A stretch of 18,697 bases of DNA from Gammaproteobacteria bacterium (GTDB lineage: Bacteria > Pseudomonadota > Gammaproteobacteria > Pseudomonadales > UBA3067), in contig JAHRVS010000103.1 of NCBI GenBank assembly GCA_019090565.1, positions 1 through 18,697 on the forward strand. The letters run 5' to 3'. The position numbers and the translations under genes are program-made. Shown here in pieces: positions 1 to 7,280 of this stretch. The notes below the pieces were generated by a model. That model searched no databases. It worked only from the letters and a program-made list of their open reading frames with translations, and was not told the origin of the DNA. The stretch's first letter is position 1. Each line of letters begins with the position of its first letter.

Positions 1-676
1 CCTTTGCAAAACTTTCTTCGGCCAAGGTTTCAATGCCGTAAGAGCGAATCAATCTTAGCCCGCTAATGTGCTCTTGTACTTGATCGTTGAGTTTCCCGAA
101 TCGGCCTTGGGCTAAGACAAAGGCATCGTGCAGCTGGCTGTTTACACGCCAAAACCCATAGGCCATTAACGGCCAAGGTAACAAGGCGATGAGTGTTAAG
201 CGCCAGTCAACCGCAAAAAATAATACGCCCATGACGATCATACCGGTAAGCAGGCCATCAAATAAGGCCAACACCGCTTCACCGGCCGACATTTCTACGG
301 CGGTAACGTCATTGGTTGCTCTGGCCATCAAGTCACCGGTGGGGTGTTTGCGAAAATAATCAGACTGTTGATAAATCAATCTATCGTGCAATTTTTGCCG
401 CAGCAGTGTGCCCAGCTGATAGGAGGCGCTGTATAAGCTCAGCCGCCAAAAATAACGCAAAATGTAAATGCCAATACCGATCAGGGCGATACTGCCCACG
501 AGGAATGCAAGACGAGAGGAATCTAATGTGCCGGCAAGGGCTTCGTCCACTAAGGTGCCGGTAATCCAAGGCGGCAAGATATTCAGGGTGGCAACAGCCA
601 TCAACATCAGCATGGCACTGATGTAACGCCAACGTTTTTGTTTAAAGTACCAACTAAGGTCTTTTAATAACTGCAT
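1..676 (-). CDS. mdlA: MdlA-like multidrug ABC exporter half-transporter, N-terminal part (cut by window edge)
   Basis: The reverse strand from ATG at 676 gives 225 residues open to the window edge. They form the transmembrane domain of a type-1 ABC exporter: the first two helices lie near residues 18-80, followed by an S-A-S-Y-Q-L-G-T stretch and the coupling-helix segment F-R-K-H-P-T-G-D-L-M-A-R-A-T-N-D-V (about 108-124), then helices 3-4. The SYQL and TGDLMARATNDV stretches resemble E. coli MdlA more than MsbA. The ATP-binding domain must lie beyond position 1. The family works as a heterodimer (MdlA/MdlB) in the inner membrane and exports hydrophobic compounds; the real substrate is unknown. 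The start is the first ATG of the frame, and the protein opening M-Q-L-L-K-D-L-S-W-Y-F matches the family start. The specific symbol is less certain than the family. Confidence 0.85.
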   Translation of the reverse strand, partial: MQLLKDLSWYFKQKRWRYISAMLMLMAVATLNILPPWITGTLVDEALAGTLDSSRLAFLVGSIALIGIGIYILRYFWRLSLYSASYQLGTLLRQKLHDRLIYQQSDYFRKHPTGDLMARATNDVTAVEMSAGEAVLALFDGLLTGMIVMGVLFFAVDWRLTLIALLPWPLMAYGFWRVNSQLHDAFVLAQGRFGKLNDQVQEHISGLRLIRSYGIETLAEESFAK

Positions 677-701
677 ACAGGGTCGCTTGATGGAAAGCTA
701 C

Positions 702-732
702 AATATAGAAACGTACACTGCAGGTGTGTACG
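702..732 (-). promoter_or_regulatory. Possible mdlA promoter region with a 7-bp inverted repeat
   Basis: Reading the minus strand, TATATT (702-707) is a plausible -10 box about 25 nt before the mdlA start. Just upstream, where a -35 box would sit, is a perfect inverted repeat: CGTACAC (712-718) and GTGTACG (726-732) separated by 7 nt. Such a repeat over a -35 region could be an operator for a dimeric regulator. The -35 itself is weak. This is inference from spacing and symmetry only. Confidence 0.25.
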
Positions 733-867
733 GAGCTTATGTAGAGGATGTACCGCTTGCAAGTTTTTACTGGAAAGGGGCATTATTAAACTAGTAACCC
801 TCTGTTCAGCCATGAAGGCCAAGTCTATGCGATGGCAGAGGCAACCACACTATAGAGTTGATGCCCC

Positions 868-1689
868 ATGTTAATGACACCGATTCAGCACAAACCTGTT
901 GCCTACGGCAGTGACTTGGCCGACTGGGGGTTTTTGGGCCTACTCATCCTGCATCTTCTACCCGCTCTCATCGCGCTCGGGGCAGGCTTGCTGGCACTGA
1001 ATCACCCTAAGGGCAAAGAAAAACATATTGAATGGGGCATGGTGTTTGTTTGGGCGATGATCGCCACCGCTGTCACCGGTATTTTTTTAGACGCTATTCG
1101 GCTTGGTTTTTTTGTGGATGAGAACCACCAAAAATACTCGGGCTTCGGGATGCCCAGCACCTACCCCGCGCGCATTGCTTTTCTATATGCAGCTGTGTGC
1201 ATTATTTACCTGGCGAAACTTGCTAGCCACCCTCTCAATTTAAGCCGGCAGACCAACCCTGCTATTAAAAACAGGCGCCGCTGGATTCCTGGCTCTCTTT
1301 TCATCACCGGTGTTGGCTTAAGCGGGCTCATTGTGGTGGCCTATAACCCTTGGACCGGCGCATTATGGATGATATGGACGTTTATGCTACTGGTATTTTT
1401 TACGGGTCTCTTGCCGCAGATAGACCCGAATCTTGCTGATTTCGGAATCCATCAACACCGCATAGGCATTCTAAGCTTGGTTGCGTTTAGCTGGTGGGGG
1501 GCCTTACAAGGGTTTGGGCCAGGGTTGGCGATTACAATAATGGGCGTGGACAACAGCAATACAGATTATATGGGAAACCTACCGGGAGATTTTAGCCCTC
1601 AATTCTTATATTTTTTGCTTGCGTGGTTACCTTTTTGCTTGGTTGCACTTTACCTAATAAGGCGCTTTAAGCGTGCGGCCAATTCGTAA
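868..1689 (+). CDS. Unrecognised multi-pass inner-membrane protein
   Basis: The 273-residue product is strongly hydrophobic. Likely membrane segments lie near residues 23-45, 56-76, 102-118, 143-160, 164-184, 200-225 and 245-264, giving about seven helices. A basic loop with His (H-P-K-G-K-E-K-H, about 46-53) follows the first helix, and the C-terminus is basic (R-R-F-K-R). The first two helices with a conserved-looking H-P-x-G loop vaguely recall DUF2306-type membrane proteins, but I do not recognise the family with confidence. Two in-frame ATGs lie at 868 and 874; neither has a strong ribosome binding site, so the start could be six bases later. It is divergent from mdlA and convergent with the DUF4124 gene, so it is probably a single-gene unit. 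No function is proposed. Confidence 0.75.
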   Translation: MLMTPIQHKPVAYGSDLADWGFLGLLILHLLPALIALGAGLLALNHPKGKEKHIEWGMVFVWAMIATAVTGIFLDAIRLGFFVDENHQKYSGFGMPSTYPARIAFLYAAVCIIYLAKLASHPLNLSRQTNPAIKNRRRWIPGSLFITGVGLSGLIVVAYNPWTGALWMIWTFMLLVFFTGLLPQIDPNLADFGIHQHRIGILSLVAFSWWGALQGFGPGLAITIMGVDNSNTDYMGNLPGDFSPQFLYFLLAWLPFCLVALYLIRRFKRAANS

Positions 1690-1697
1690 CACACTTA

Positions 1698-1735
1698 ATC
1701 TACGGCGTAGATGCGCTAGATACTGTAGGCGCCTA
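1698..1735. repeat. Two palindromes between convergent genes
   Basis: Just after the membrane-protein stop lie ATCTACG-G-CGTAGAT (1698-1712), a perfect 7-bp inverted repeat with a one-base centre, and TAGGCGCCTA (about 1726-1735), a perfect 10-bp palindrome. Neither is followed by a clear T-run on either strand, so they are not confident Rho-independent terminators, though their place between convergent genes fits a transcript-end role. Confidence 0.3.
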
Positions 1736-1830
1736 TAACCGTAACCACCTATACCTGCAACCACCTATAAAAGTGCGCTTTTCACGCGACGGCTGCGTTA
1801 GCCCCGTACTCAGGAGCTTGTGTCACTCTG

Positions 1831-2298
1831 TCATGAGCAGTGTTTTGCAACCTTTTCTTGCAACTCTTTGTCGTATTTTTTACGCTGCGCGTCATCGAGA
1901 TAGGTTCTCTCGCCATCTTCTCGTTCATAAAAAATAAGACTGTATCTTTTATTGTGTTTAACACGACTTTTGGCGCGCTTACAGCGCTGCTCTTTTTTTC
2001 TCCTATCTTCTTTCTGCTTTGCCTTTTCTTCGGCTTTTTTTCTGGCGCTCTCTTCATAGTCACGCAATAAATCGGCTTGGCGTGCCTTGCGCCGCTCTAC
2101 TGTTTCATCCAGTTTTCCCGCTGGGTTTTTCTCCTTGATGGTTATCGCATCCACCTGCATACCTACCTTTTTTGGTGGCGGAGCATCACCGTAGTGCACC
2201 CGCCCTTTTTCATCCTTCCACGCGTACACTTGCGAATAAGAAGCGGTACATACCAACATTAGAACAAGTACGGAAATTGAAAAGTGCGCCTGAGTCAT
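1831..2298 (-). CDS. Exported DUF4124 domain protein
   Basis: The product has an N-terminal signal peptide (hydrophobic core near residues 5-20, cleavage probably after the A-S-Y-S region). A DUF4124 core follows: V-Y-A-W-K-D-E-K-G-R-V-H-Y-G-D-A-P-P. The rest, from about residue 60, is very charged and Lys/Glu/Arg rich, probably a long helix or coiled coil, ending near a Cys (K-H-C-S). DUF4124 proteins are common periplasmic or envelope proteins in Gammaproteobacteria with no settled function. I chose ATG at 2298 because it leaves a normal signal peptide. A TTG at 2310 would add four residues; neither start has a strong ribosome binding site. The gene is monocistronic, divergent from the histidine kinase across a long gap. 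Confidence 0.8.
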   Translation of the reverse strand: MTQAHFSISVLVLMLVCTASYSQVYAWKDEKGRVHYGDAPPPKKVGMQVDAITIKEKNPAGKLDETVERRKARQADLLRDYEESARKKAEEKAKQKEDRRKKEQRCKRAKSRVKHNKRYSLIFYEREDGERTYLDDAQRKKYDKELQEKVAKHCS

Positions 2299-2867
2299 AG
2301 TAAAAAGCAATTCTGTTCGCCTAAAAGGCGTATCAGCCTGTAAAGAGGTATTCGGTGAGCTGGGTCATGTCTTTTCTTGGTGAGCATTGTTTAACTCCAC
2401 CCATCTATTACTATAGTCAACTCATCCCTACTTGTTAGGCCTCGCTTCACCAAACAGATGCTGGGCATTTGTCTAATGGACGGCCATCTAGATTTATTAA
2501 TCATTATAGGGTTAAATAATTTTTGATCATGGCGAAATTTAAGGTGCAACCGATGCTTTCTAAACGGAATTCCGGATTGACCACGTTAGATATAAGAGCT
2601 TAGAGAAGAGCGATATCGCTCGGTCACCAAAAAAACTGTCTATAATAAGTGCCTCGCTTATGGAAAACTTATGGGCATTTCTATAAGCAGTGATTTTTAT
2701 GTGAGAACAAGGAGTTCCCACACTGAGAACTCCAGTGCATTAAGGGCATAGGGTGTACCGCATGCCGATTTCACAGAAACCTTAACCGCTAACGCAGCGA
2801 GTACGAAAAAAGGGCTTTTTTAGAGGCGCCCTTAAAGCTTCCGCCCATCAAAACCTAAGGAAAGGGC
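2299..2867. other. 569-nt intergenic region between divergent genes, with palindromes
   Basis: I see no convincing coding sequence here. It holds a perfect 14-bp palindrome GAGCGATATCGCTC (2608-2621). It also holds two overlapping, mutually exclusive inverted repeats: GGAGTTC (2711-2717) with GAACTCC (2727-2733), and CACTG (2721-2725) with CAGTG (2733-2737). A 6-bp repeat AAGGGC (2810-2815) / GCCCTT (2828-2833) lies just before the histidine kinase. CGCCT-AAA-AGGCG (2318-2330) sits upstream of the DUF4124 gene. The region probably carries the control sequences of both flanking genes; no promoter could be assigned with confidence. Confidence 0.4.
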
Positions 2868-5354
2868 TTGATAGTGAATGAATACGCAACAGAGGAAGAC
2901 AGCAACCTACATCTGACTTCTGAAATATTCGCTGCCGCTTCACCTGTTGTCATGCAATGGAACGCTGAGAATAATGGGGAAATACTTAAAATATCCACGG
3001 AAATCACCAAACTTGGCTACGCTGTTTCAGACTTTGATAGGAACCGCACCTCTGTATCGCAACTGATCCACCCCGTTGACTACCTCTCTGTTACCGATGA
3101 ATTAAGACTAGCTTGCAAGAATGGGCAACGCTATGTATCACAAACCTTCCGGGTTCTCAACACACAAAAGCAGGTTCGCTGGGTAAACTGTTTAAGTATT
3201 TTTCCACCTTCTAACGATGGCTCGCTTAACAGGCTTAAAAGTGTTTTTATAGACATCACCGAGCACTGCATTAGCCAGCAACAACAGGGCATCAACGATA
3301 AAGGCTACCAACGAATTATTGCCAACTCTGGGGCAAATTATTTTTTTTATATCCACAACAAGGACGGTGTCTTCACCCATCTTAGCCCCTCTATTAAAGA
3401 CATGCTTGGGTATACCGAAGATGAGTTTTTAAACCATTACGATACTTTTTTAAGTGACAGCCCTATTAATAAAGGGATTGCGCTACGGACAGACAAAGCA
3501 TTACTTGGCATCAGGCAAAAACCCTATCAAATTGAAGTCCTGCATAAAAATGGCCGCAGGGTGCGCATTGAAGTAACTGAGGTGCCCACTTTTGACGACC
3601 AAGGAGAGGTTACATCCATTATTGGCATGGCTCACGACATCACCGAGCTATACCATAAACAATATTTATTAGAACAAAGTCAGAAACAACTCAAGGCAAT
3701 TTTTGACGGGCTAAGCGATAGCATTATTATCATTAATTCCCGCCACCATATTATGAACATCAATAAGGCGGCAGAAGCACTGTTTGGTTACCGCGAGTTT
3801 GAAGCCAGAAATCTATTGGTTACGGATATCATTAGCCACCCCAGGATTAATGGGAAATTAGTCGACATCCCCTCTACTCCTGATGAGATATTCAAGAATC
3901 TCGAACGCTTATCCCGAGGCAACGCGCCCATTGAAGCCCTTTCCTATTCAAAATCAAATATCAGCCAGTCTATCAGCATCAACGTTTCTTTTTTCCCCGA
4001 CAGCAATAATCTATATATCTTATCAGTCAAAGATATTACAAAAGAAAAGTCACACGCTCTTCAGCTCCAGCGGATCGAAAAAATGGATGCTTTAGGGAAA
4101 ATGACCAGTGGAATTTGTCACGATTTTAATAATATTCTTGGCGTTATTTCTGGCTACACGACGCTCCTCGAGGGCTTGGCGATTGATGGTCCGCACGCCT
4201 TCAGTTACATTGCGCATATTCGCAATGCCAGTGACCGAGGCGCGCGTTTAAGTCGAAAACTGCTTTTTTTTTCTGGTGAAAATACCAATGAGTCCGAATC
4301 GTTATTCATCGACGAAATTCTGGAACAAGAAAATGACATGCTCTCTAGCATGCTTTCCCCCCTGATAACGCTAGATATCAGTAGAAATAGAGATTTATGG
4401 CCGGTATTGATTAACCAGGGAGACCTTGAGGATGCCATATTAAACATTTGCCTCAATGCTCGACACGCAATGCCAGATGGAGGAAGCCTGCAAATTTCTA
4501 CCCGTAACACCACCCTGGATGAAGACCAGGCATTCTCCATTAATGTTACACAGGGAGATTATGTATTACTCAGCATTAAAGATTCAGGGACTGGCATCGA
4601 TGAAAGTATTTTAAGTAAAGTATTTGACCCTTTCTTTTCAACCAAGCAGGAAGGAACCGGGCTTGGGTTAAGCCAAACGCATAATTTTGTACGTGGCGCG
4701 AATGGTGGGATCACCGTCATTTCTGAATTAAACAAGGGTGCCGAATTCTTAATTTACCTGCCAAGAAATTTTCAAAAAGAGAGTGACGCTTCTCCCTCTT
4801 CGGAAAAACTCAAAAATAAGATTGACCCTAGCGATGACAGTTTTTCAGACAAGCTAAGCCAGTACAGCCATGAAATCGATCATGCAGTCGATGCCTATAA
4901 AGACACAACACGAAAACCCGAGCAAGGCATTCCGTCGGGTCTCCAAGGCACAACACCCTTCTCTGAGGATGAGGTCATTCTCGTCGTCGAAGATGACGAT
5001 GCCTCAAAGGAAACCATTCTTACTCAGCTATTAAATAGAGGTTATACCGTATACAGTGCTTCAAATGGCATTGAGGCGCTGAAAATTCTCAGTGAGAAAA
5101 ATATTGCTCTTATTATTTCAGGCATTATCATGCCAGAAATGGATGGCTGGGCACTTGCGTCAGAAATCGATAAAAAATACCCGCACATTATCATTCAACT
5201 TATCACCGGCCATACCCAAGAAACACCACCCTATCAATCAGCGTTGCATAATAAGCTATCAGGCACCCTGCTGCACAAACCCGTGCCTGAAAGCTCATTG
5301 CTCGAGCGCATTGATAATCTATTTTATTTAAAGCAAATTAGTCAAACCAACTAG
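2868..5354 (+). CDS. Hybrid sensor histidine kinase, three PAS domains, degenerate receiver
   Basis: An 828-residue soluble protein with no membrane segments seen, so sensing is probably cytoplasmic. In order: PAS (about 28-135), PAS (about 147-262), PAS (about 270-395), a dimerisation/phosphotransfer segment with H-D-F-N-N around His418, and a HATPase domain with N-box (Asn530 region), G1 (D-S-G-T-G from about 572), F-box (F-D-P-F-F) and G2 (G-T-G-L-G-L from about 596). A C-terminal receiver follows, about 703-822. The kinase core looks intact. The receiver keeps the acidic cluster (E708-D-D-D) and the Lys (Lys804), but the phospho-acceptor position before I-I-M-P is Gly752 (codon GGC, one transition from GAC). 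It should therefore not accept phosphate. TTG at 2868 has AAGGA six nt upstream; GTG at 2874 is an alternative. The output partner is not in the window. Confidence 0.88.
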   Translation: MIVNEYATEEDSNLHLTSEIFAAASPVVMQWNAENNGEILKISTEITKLGYAVSDFDRNRTSVSQLIHPVDYLSVTDELRLACKNGQRYVSQTFRVLNTQKQVRWVNCLSIFPPSNDGSLNRLKSVFIDITEHCISQQQQGINDKGYQRIIANSGANYFFYIHNKDGVFTHLSPSIKDMLGYTEDEFLNHYDTFLSDSPINKGIALRTDKALLGIRQKPYQIEVLHKNGRRVRIEVTEVPTFDDQGEVTSIIGMAHDITELYHKQYLLEQSQKQLKAIFDGLSDSIIIINSRHHIMNINKAAEALFGYREFEARNLLVTDIISHPRINGKLVDIPSTPDEIFKNLERLSRGNAPIEALSYSKSNISQSISINVSFFPDSNNLYILSVKDITKEKSHALQLQRIEKMDALGKMTSGICHDFNNILGVISGYTTLLEGLAIDGPHAFSYIAHIRNASDRGARLSRKLLFFSGENTNESESLFIDEILEQENDMLSSMLSPLITLDISRNRDLWPVLINQGDLEDAILNICLNARHAMPDGGSLQISTRNTTLDEDQAFSINVTQGDYVLLSIKDSGTGIDESILSKVFDPFFSTKQEGTGLGLSQTHNFVRGANGGITVISELNKGAEFLIYLPRNFQKESDASPSSEKLKNKIDPSDDSFSDKLSQYSHEIDHAVDAYKDTTRKPEQGIPSGLQGTTPFSEDEVILVVEDDDASKETILTQLLNRGYTVYSASNGIEALKILSEKNIALIISGIIMPEMDGWALASEIDKKYPHIIIQLITGHTQETPPYQSALHNKLSGTLLHKPVPESSLLERIDNLFYLKQISQTN

Positions 5355-5363
5355 TTCAGGCGT

Positions 5364-6683
5364 TCAGTTTTCTAAGGGTTTTTTACCCGCGTTTGGCAGA
5401 TAAACAATACCGGGGTCTTTATCTTCATGTGCCATATCAAACAAAAAACTTGATATCACTGTTTTGTCGACGTGATCCATCACAACAATTTTCCACCATT
5501 TTGGATTATCATGGCAGTTAGGCACCAAGTGGTATTTCTCGGCAAGAGAGCGTGAGATGCAAGACGATGCTATCGTTACGATATTCATATACTCCTCTCG
5601 AAAGAAGCTCACATCTATATCTAAAAGCCCCTGACAAAGAGTGTTCGTACGCTCCCAAATGTCCTTGCAAAACGCACTTCCCCCTTTCGAACCATAGGCT
5701 CTTAGTATCATCCATACGGCTATTGCATTCGCGCCAGATCGACTACCGCTCAACGTACAATCTTGCCCTTGTACATAACTGGCACCTTTGGTGAGGACTG
5801 ACTCAATAAAACCTTTTTTTACCACATATATTCCCGTTCCGTAGGGTGCCTGTAACATTTTATGGGCATCCAATGTAAATGAGATTATATTTGGATTTTG
5901 GAAATTCAGTTTGTTATCAGGGCTCACCAAGGGGTAGATAAAGCCTCCAAATGCAGCGTCAACGTGAATCATAAATTCTACTGATTTGGTTTCGAATAAC
6001 GCGACAACTGCGTCGACGTCATCCACCGACCCATACATCGTAGACCCCATATTAAGAACAATAGCAAAGAACTTAACCCCTTCACTAGTTTCAGCATCAA
6101 TGGTATTTGAAAGGATTTCTAGGTTCATTCTACGGGTAGTCTCTTCCACTGGGATCAGCTCATGATGTATGTTCATGATACCTGCCACCTTATCAATGGA
6201 ATAATGGCGATCTTCAGAGCTAATGATCGTCATTGCATTATGCAGTTCTTGTGCGTACCGGCGTTTCGACCTAGCACTCGCATGGATATTGGCGTGAATA
6301 TTTTCCCAGTAGTTTCGCAACACCCATAGGGCTTGTATATTTGCTTCGGTTCCTCCTGATGCCACGTAGCCATCCCATTGCTGAGGCTTTGCCTGAAGGA
6401 GTTCTTCGGCGCAAATCCGCAATAAATCGCGTTCTATTTTATGCGTCCCTTCAAACACTGACTCAGACAAGCCAAAGGTATGGCACCCAATGTGGTTGGG
6501 ATTCTCCCACAGGGCTTTCCAGAATGAGGAAGACTGATCGATTTCAGCTTTCGGAAAAACCACTCTGTCCAGAAAGGACGCCGGGTAACCCATAACCGTG
6601 TCATCGCTGTAACGTACATTGTGAGACAACGCCAAGTGAATGTGCTTATTCATATCTTCAAGCGAAAGAGCTTCCCAGTACAT
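5364..6683 (-). CDS. PLP-dependent group II amino-acid decarboxylase
   Basis: The 439-residue product has the fold-type I decarboxylase signature. S-G-G-T-E-A-N (about 109-115) holds the PLP phosphate. The His in S-E-D-R-H-Y-S is the usual ring-stacking residue. H-V-D-A-A-F-G-G carries the Asp that binds the pyridine nitrogen. S-F-T-L-D-A-H-K carries the Schiff-base lysine, Lys275. H-V-D-A-A-F-G-G recalls the MfnA-like tyrosine/aspartate decarboxylases, but the substrate (aspartate, glutamate, tyrosine or histidine) cannot be told. The enzyme is cytosolic and would release CO2 and an amine or beta-amino acid. ATG at 6683 is chosen because AGGGTGGG lies a few nt upstream; a GTG at 6692 overlaps that site and is less likely. 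The gene converges on the kinase with a 9-nt gap. No antiporter or partner gene is adjacent. Confidence 0.88.
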   Translation of the reverse strand: MYWEALSLEDMNKHIHLALSHNVRYSDDTVMGYPASFLDRVVFPKAEIDQSSSFWKALWENPNHIGCHTFGLSESVFEGTHKIERDLLRICAEELLQAKPQQWDGYVASGGTEANIQALWVLRNYWENIHANIHASARSKRRYAQELHNAMTIISSEDRHYSIDKVAGIMNIHHELIPVEETTRRMNLEILSNTIDAETSEGVKFFAIVLNMGSTMYGSVDDVDAVVALFETKSVEFMIHVDAAFGGFIYPLVSPDNKLNFQNPNIISFTLDAHKMLQAPYGTGIYVVKKGFIESVLTKGASYVQGQDCTLSGSRSGANAIAVWMILRAYGSKGGSAFCKDIWERTNTLCQGLLDIDVSFFREEYMNIVTIASSCISRSLAEKYHLVPNCHDNPKWWKIVVMDHVDKTVISSFLFDMAHEDKDPGIVYLPNAGKKPLEN

Positions 6684-6712
6684 AACACCCACCCTGATCG
6701 ATATTTATCCAC

Positions 6713-6721
6713 ATTATAGCA
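6713..6721 (-). promoter_or_regulatory. Extended -10 promoter of the decarboxylase gene
   Basis: On the minus strand the sequence reads TTGC-TATAAT. This is a perfect -10 hexamer (6713-6718) preceded by TG-n (6719-6721), the extended -10 element of sigma70 promoters. The start point would fall near 6706, leaving a short leader of about 23 nt before ATG 6683 that includes the AGGGTGGG ribosome binding site. No good -35 is seen at 16-18 nt, which is normal for extended -10 promoters. Confidence 0.55.
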
Positions 6722-6835
6722 ATGCATGCAAAAGTCGCACTCAGAAATCAGAAACTTTGAGATTCAGACAGCTGTAATTGTCAAACTCCCTATGAGAGAC
6801 CCTGAACTCCCGCTTACTCGGGACAGAATTTAATT

Positions 6836-7259
6836 CTGCGCCGCATCATCGACTGGGCGACGGATAAACCCATGACAACCGACGCAATCAGTCTAGCTAT
6901 GATCATGACATACAACCTTCGACAGCCATCCAAAGAACTGGTCTTTCACAGTGACAGAGGCTCACAATACACCCGCGAGCCTTACAGTAAGCTGTTGGTC
7001 AACCATGGTATACGAGCGTCTATGAGTGATGTCGGGGCTTGCTGGGAGAGCCTACTCCACGAAGTGCTTTGGGTATAATACTGTGGTAAAGCATTTTTTC
7101 GGAAGCTTAAAGCACCACCGGATACTCACGGCGCACCAGACGACCTGCGAACATATGACGATTGATGTCTGCGCTTATATTAAGTATTACAACTTCGACC
7201 GACTTCATTCATCGAACAATGATTTATCACCGATTTAGTATAAAAATTTAGCCCATTAA
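6836..7259 (+). pseudogene. IS3-family transposase (OrfB, DDE) remnant, broken
   Basis: The 3' part of an IS3-family OrfB integrase. The first frame (from about 6836) reads L-R-R-I-I-D-W-A-T-D-K-P-M-T-T-D, then L-V-F-H-S-D-R-G-S-Q-Y-T with the second catalytic Asp, then G-I-R-A-S-M-S-D-V-G-A-C-W. There the frame breaks. The next frame resumes with Y-N-T-V-V-K-H-F-F-G-S-L-K and continues to Y-I-K-Y-Y-N-F-D-R-L-H-S-S-N, the usual OrfB end. The break is explained by about 28 extra bases (roughly 7050-7077) between the C-W and N-x-V-V segments. A further in-frame TAG (7236-7238) replaces the usual Glu codon of S-P-x-E-Y, before the old stop at 7257-7259. The N-terminal half of OrfB, with the first catalytic Asp, and all of OrfA are missing. 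It is not functional. Confidence 0.8.
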
Positions 7260-7280
7260 TGTGTCCGGTTTCGTTGACCA
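7255..7280 (+). mobile_element. Right terminal inverted repeat of the IS3-family remnant
   Basis: Just past the old transposase stop the sequence runs to ...TTGACCA at 7280. Read from outside inwards on the other strand it begins TGGTCAACGAAACCGGACAC. The outer TG, the GGACAC core and the place right after OrfB are as expected for an IS3-family right end. No matching left end was found upstream of 6836, in keeping with deletion of the left part of the element. Confidence 0.55.

Noticed and set aside
316..632. Open frames of about 80 codons on both strands inside the exporter gene
   Set aside because: They overlap the clear mdlA coding frame and have compositions of shadow frames (Cys/Arg/His rich).
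1840..2262. Hydrophobic plus-strand frames opposite the DUF4124 gene
   Set aside because: They are the antisense of a Lys/Glu-rich coding sequence, which always reads Phe/Leu/Ser rich; the DUF4124 frame has a signal peptide and a known domain.
2809..2833. Rho-independent terminator just before the histidine kinase
   Set aside because: The stem is six base pairs, the T-run is in the loop rather than after the stem, and it lies directly upstream of a start codon.
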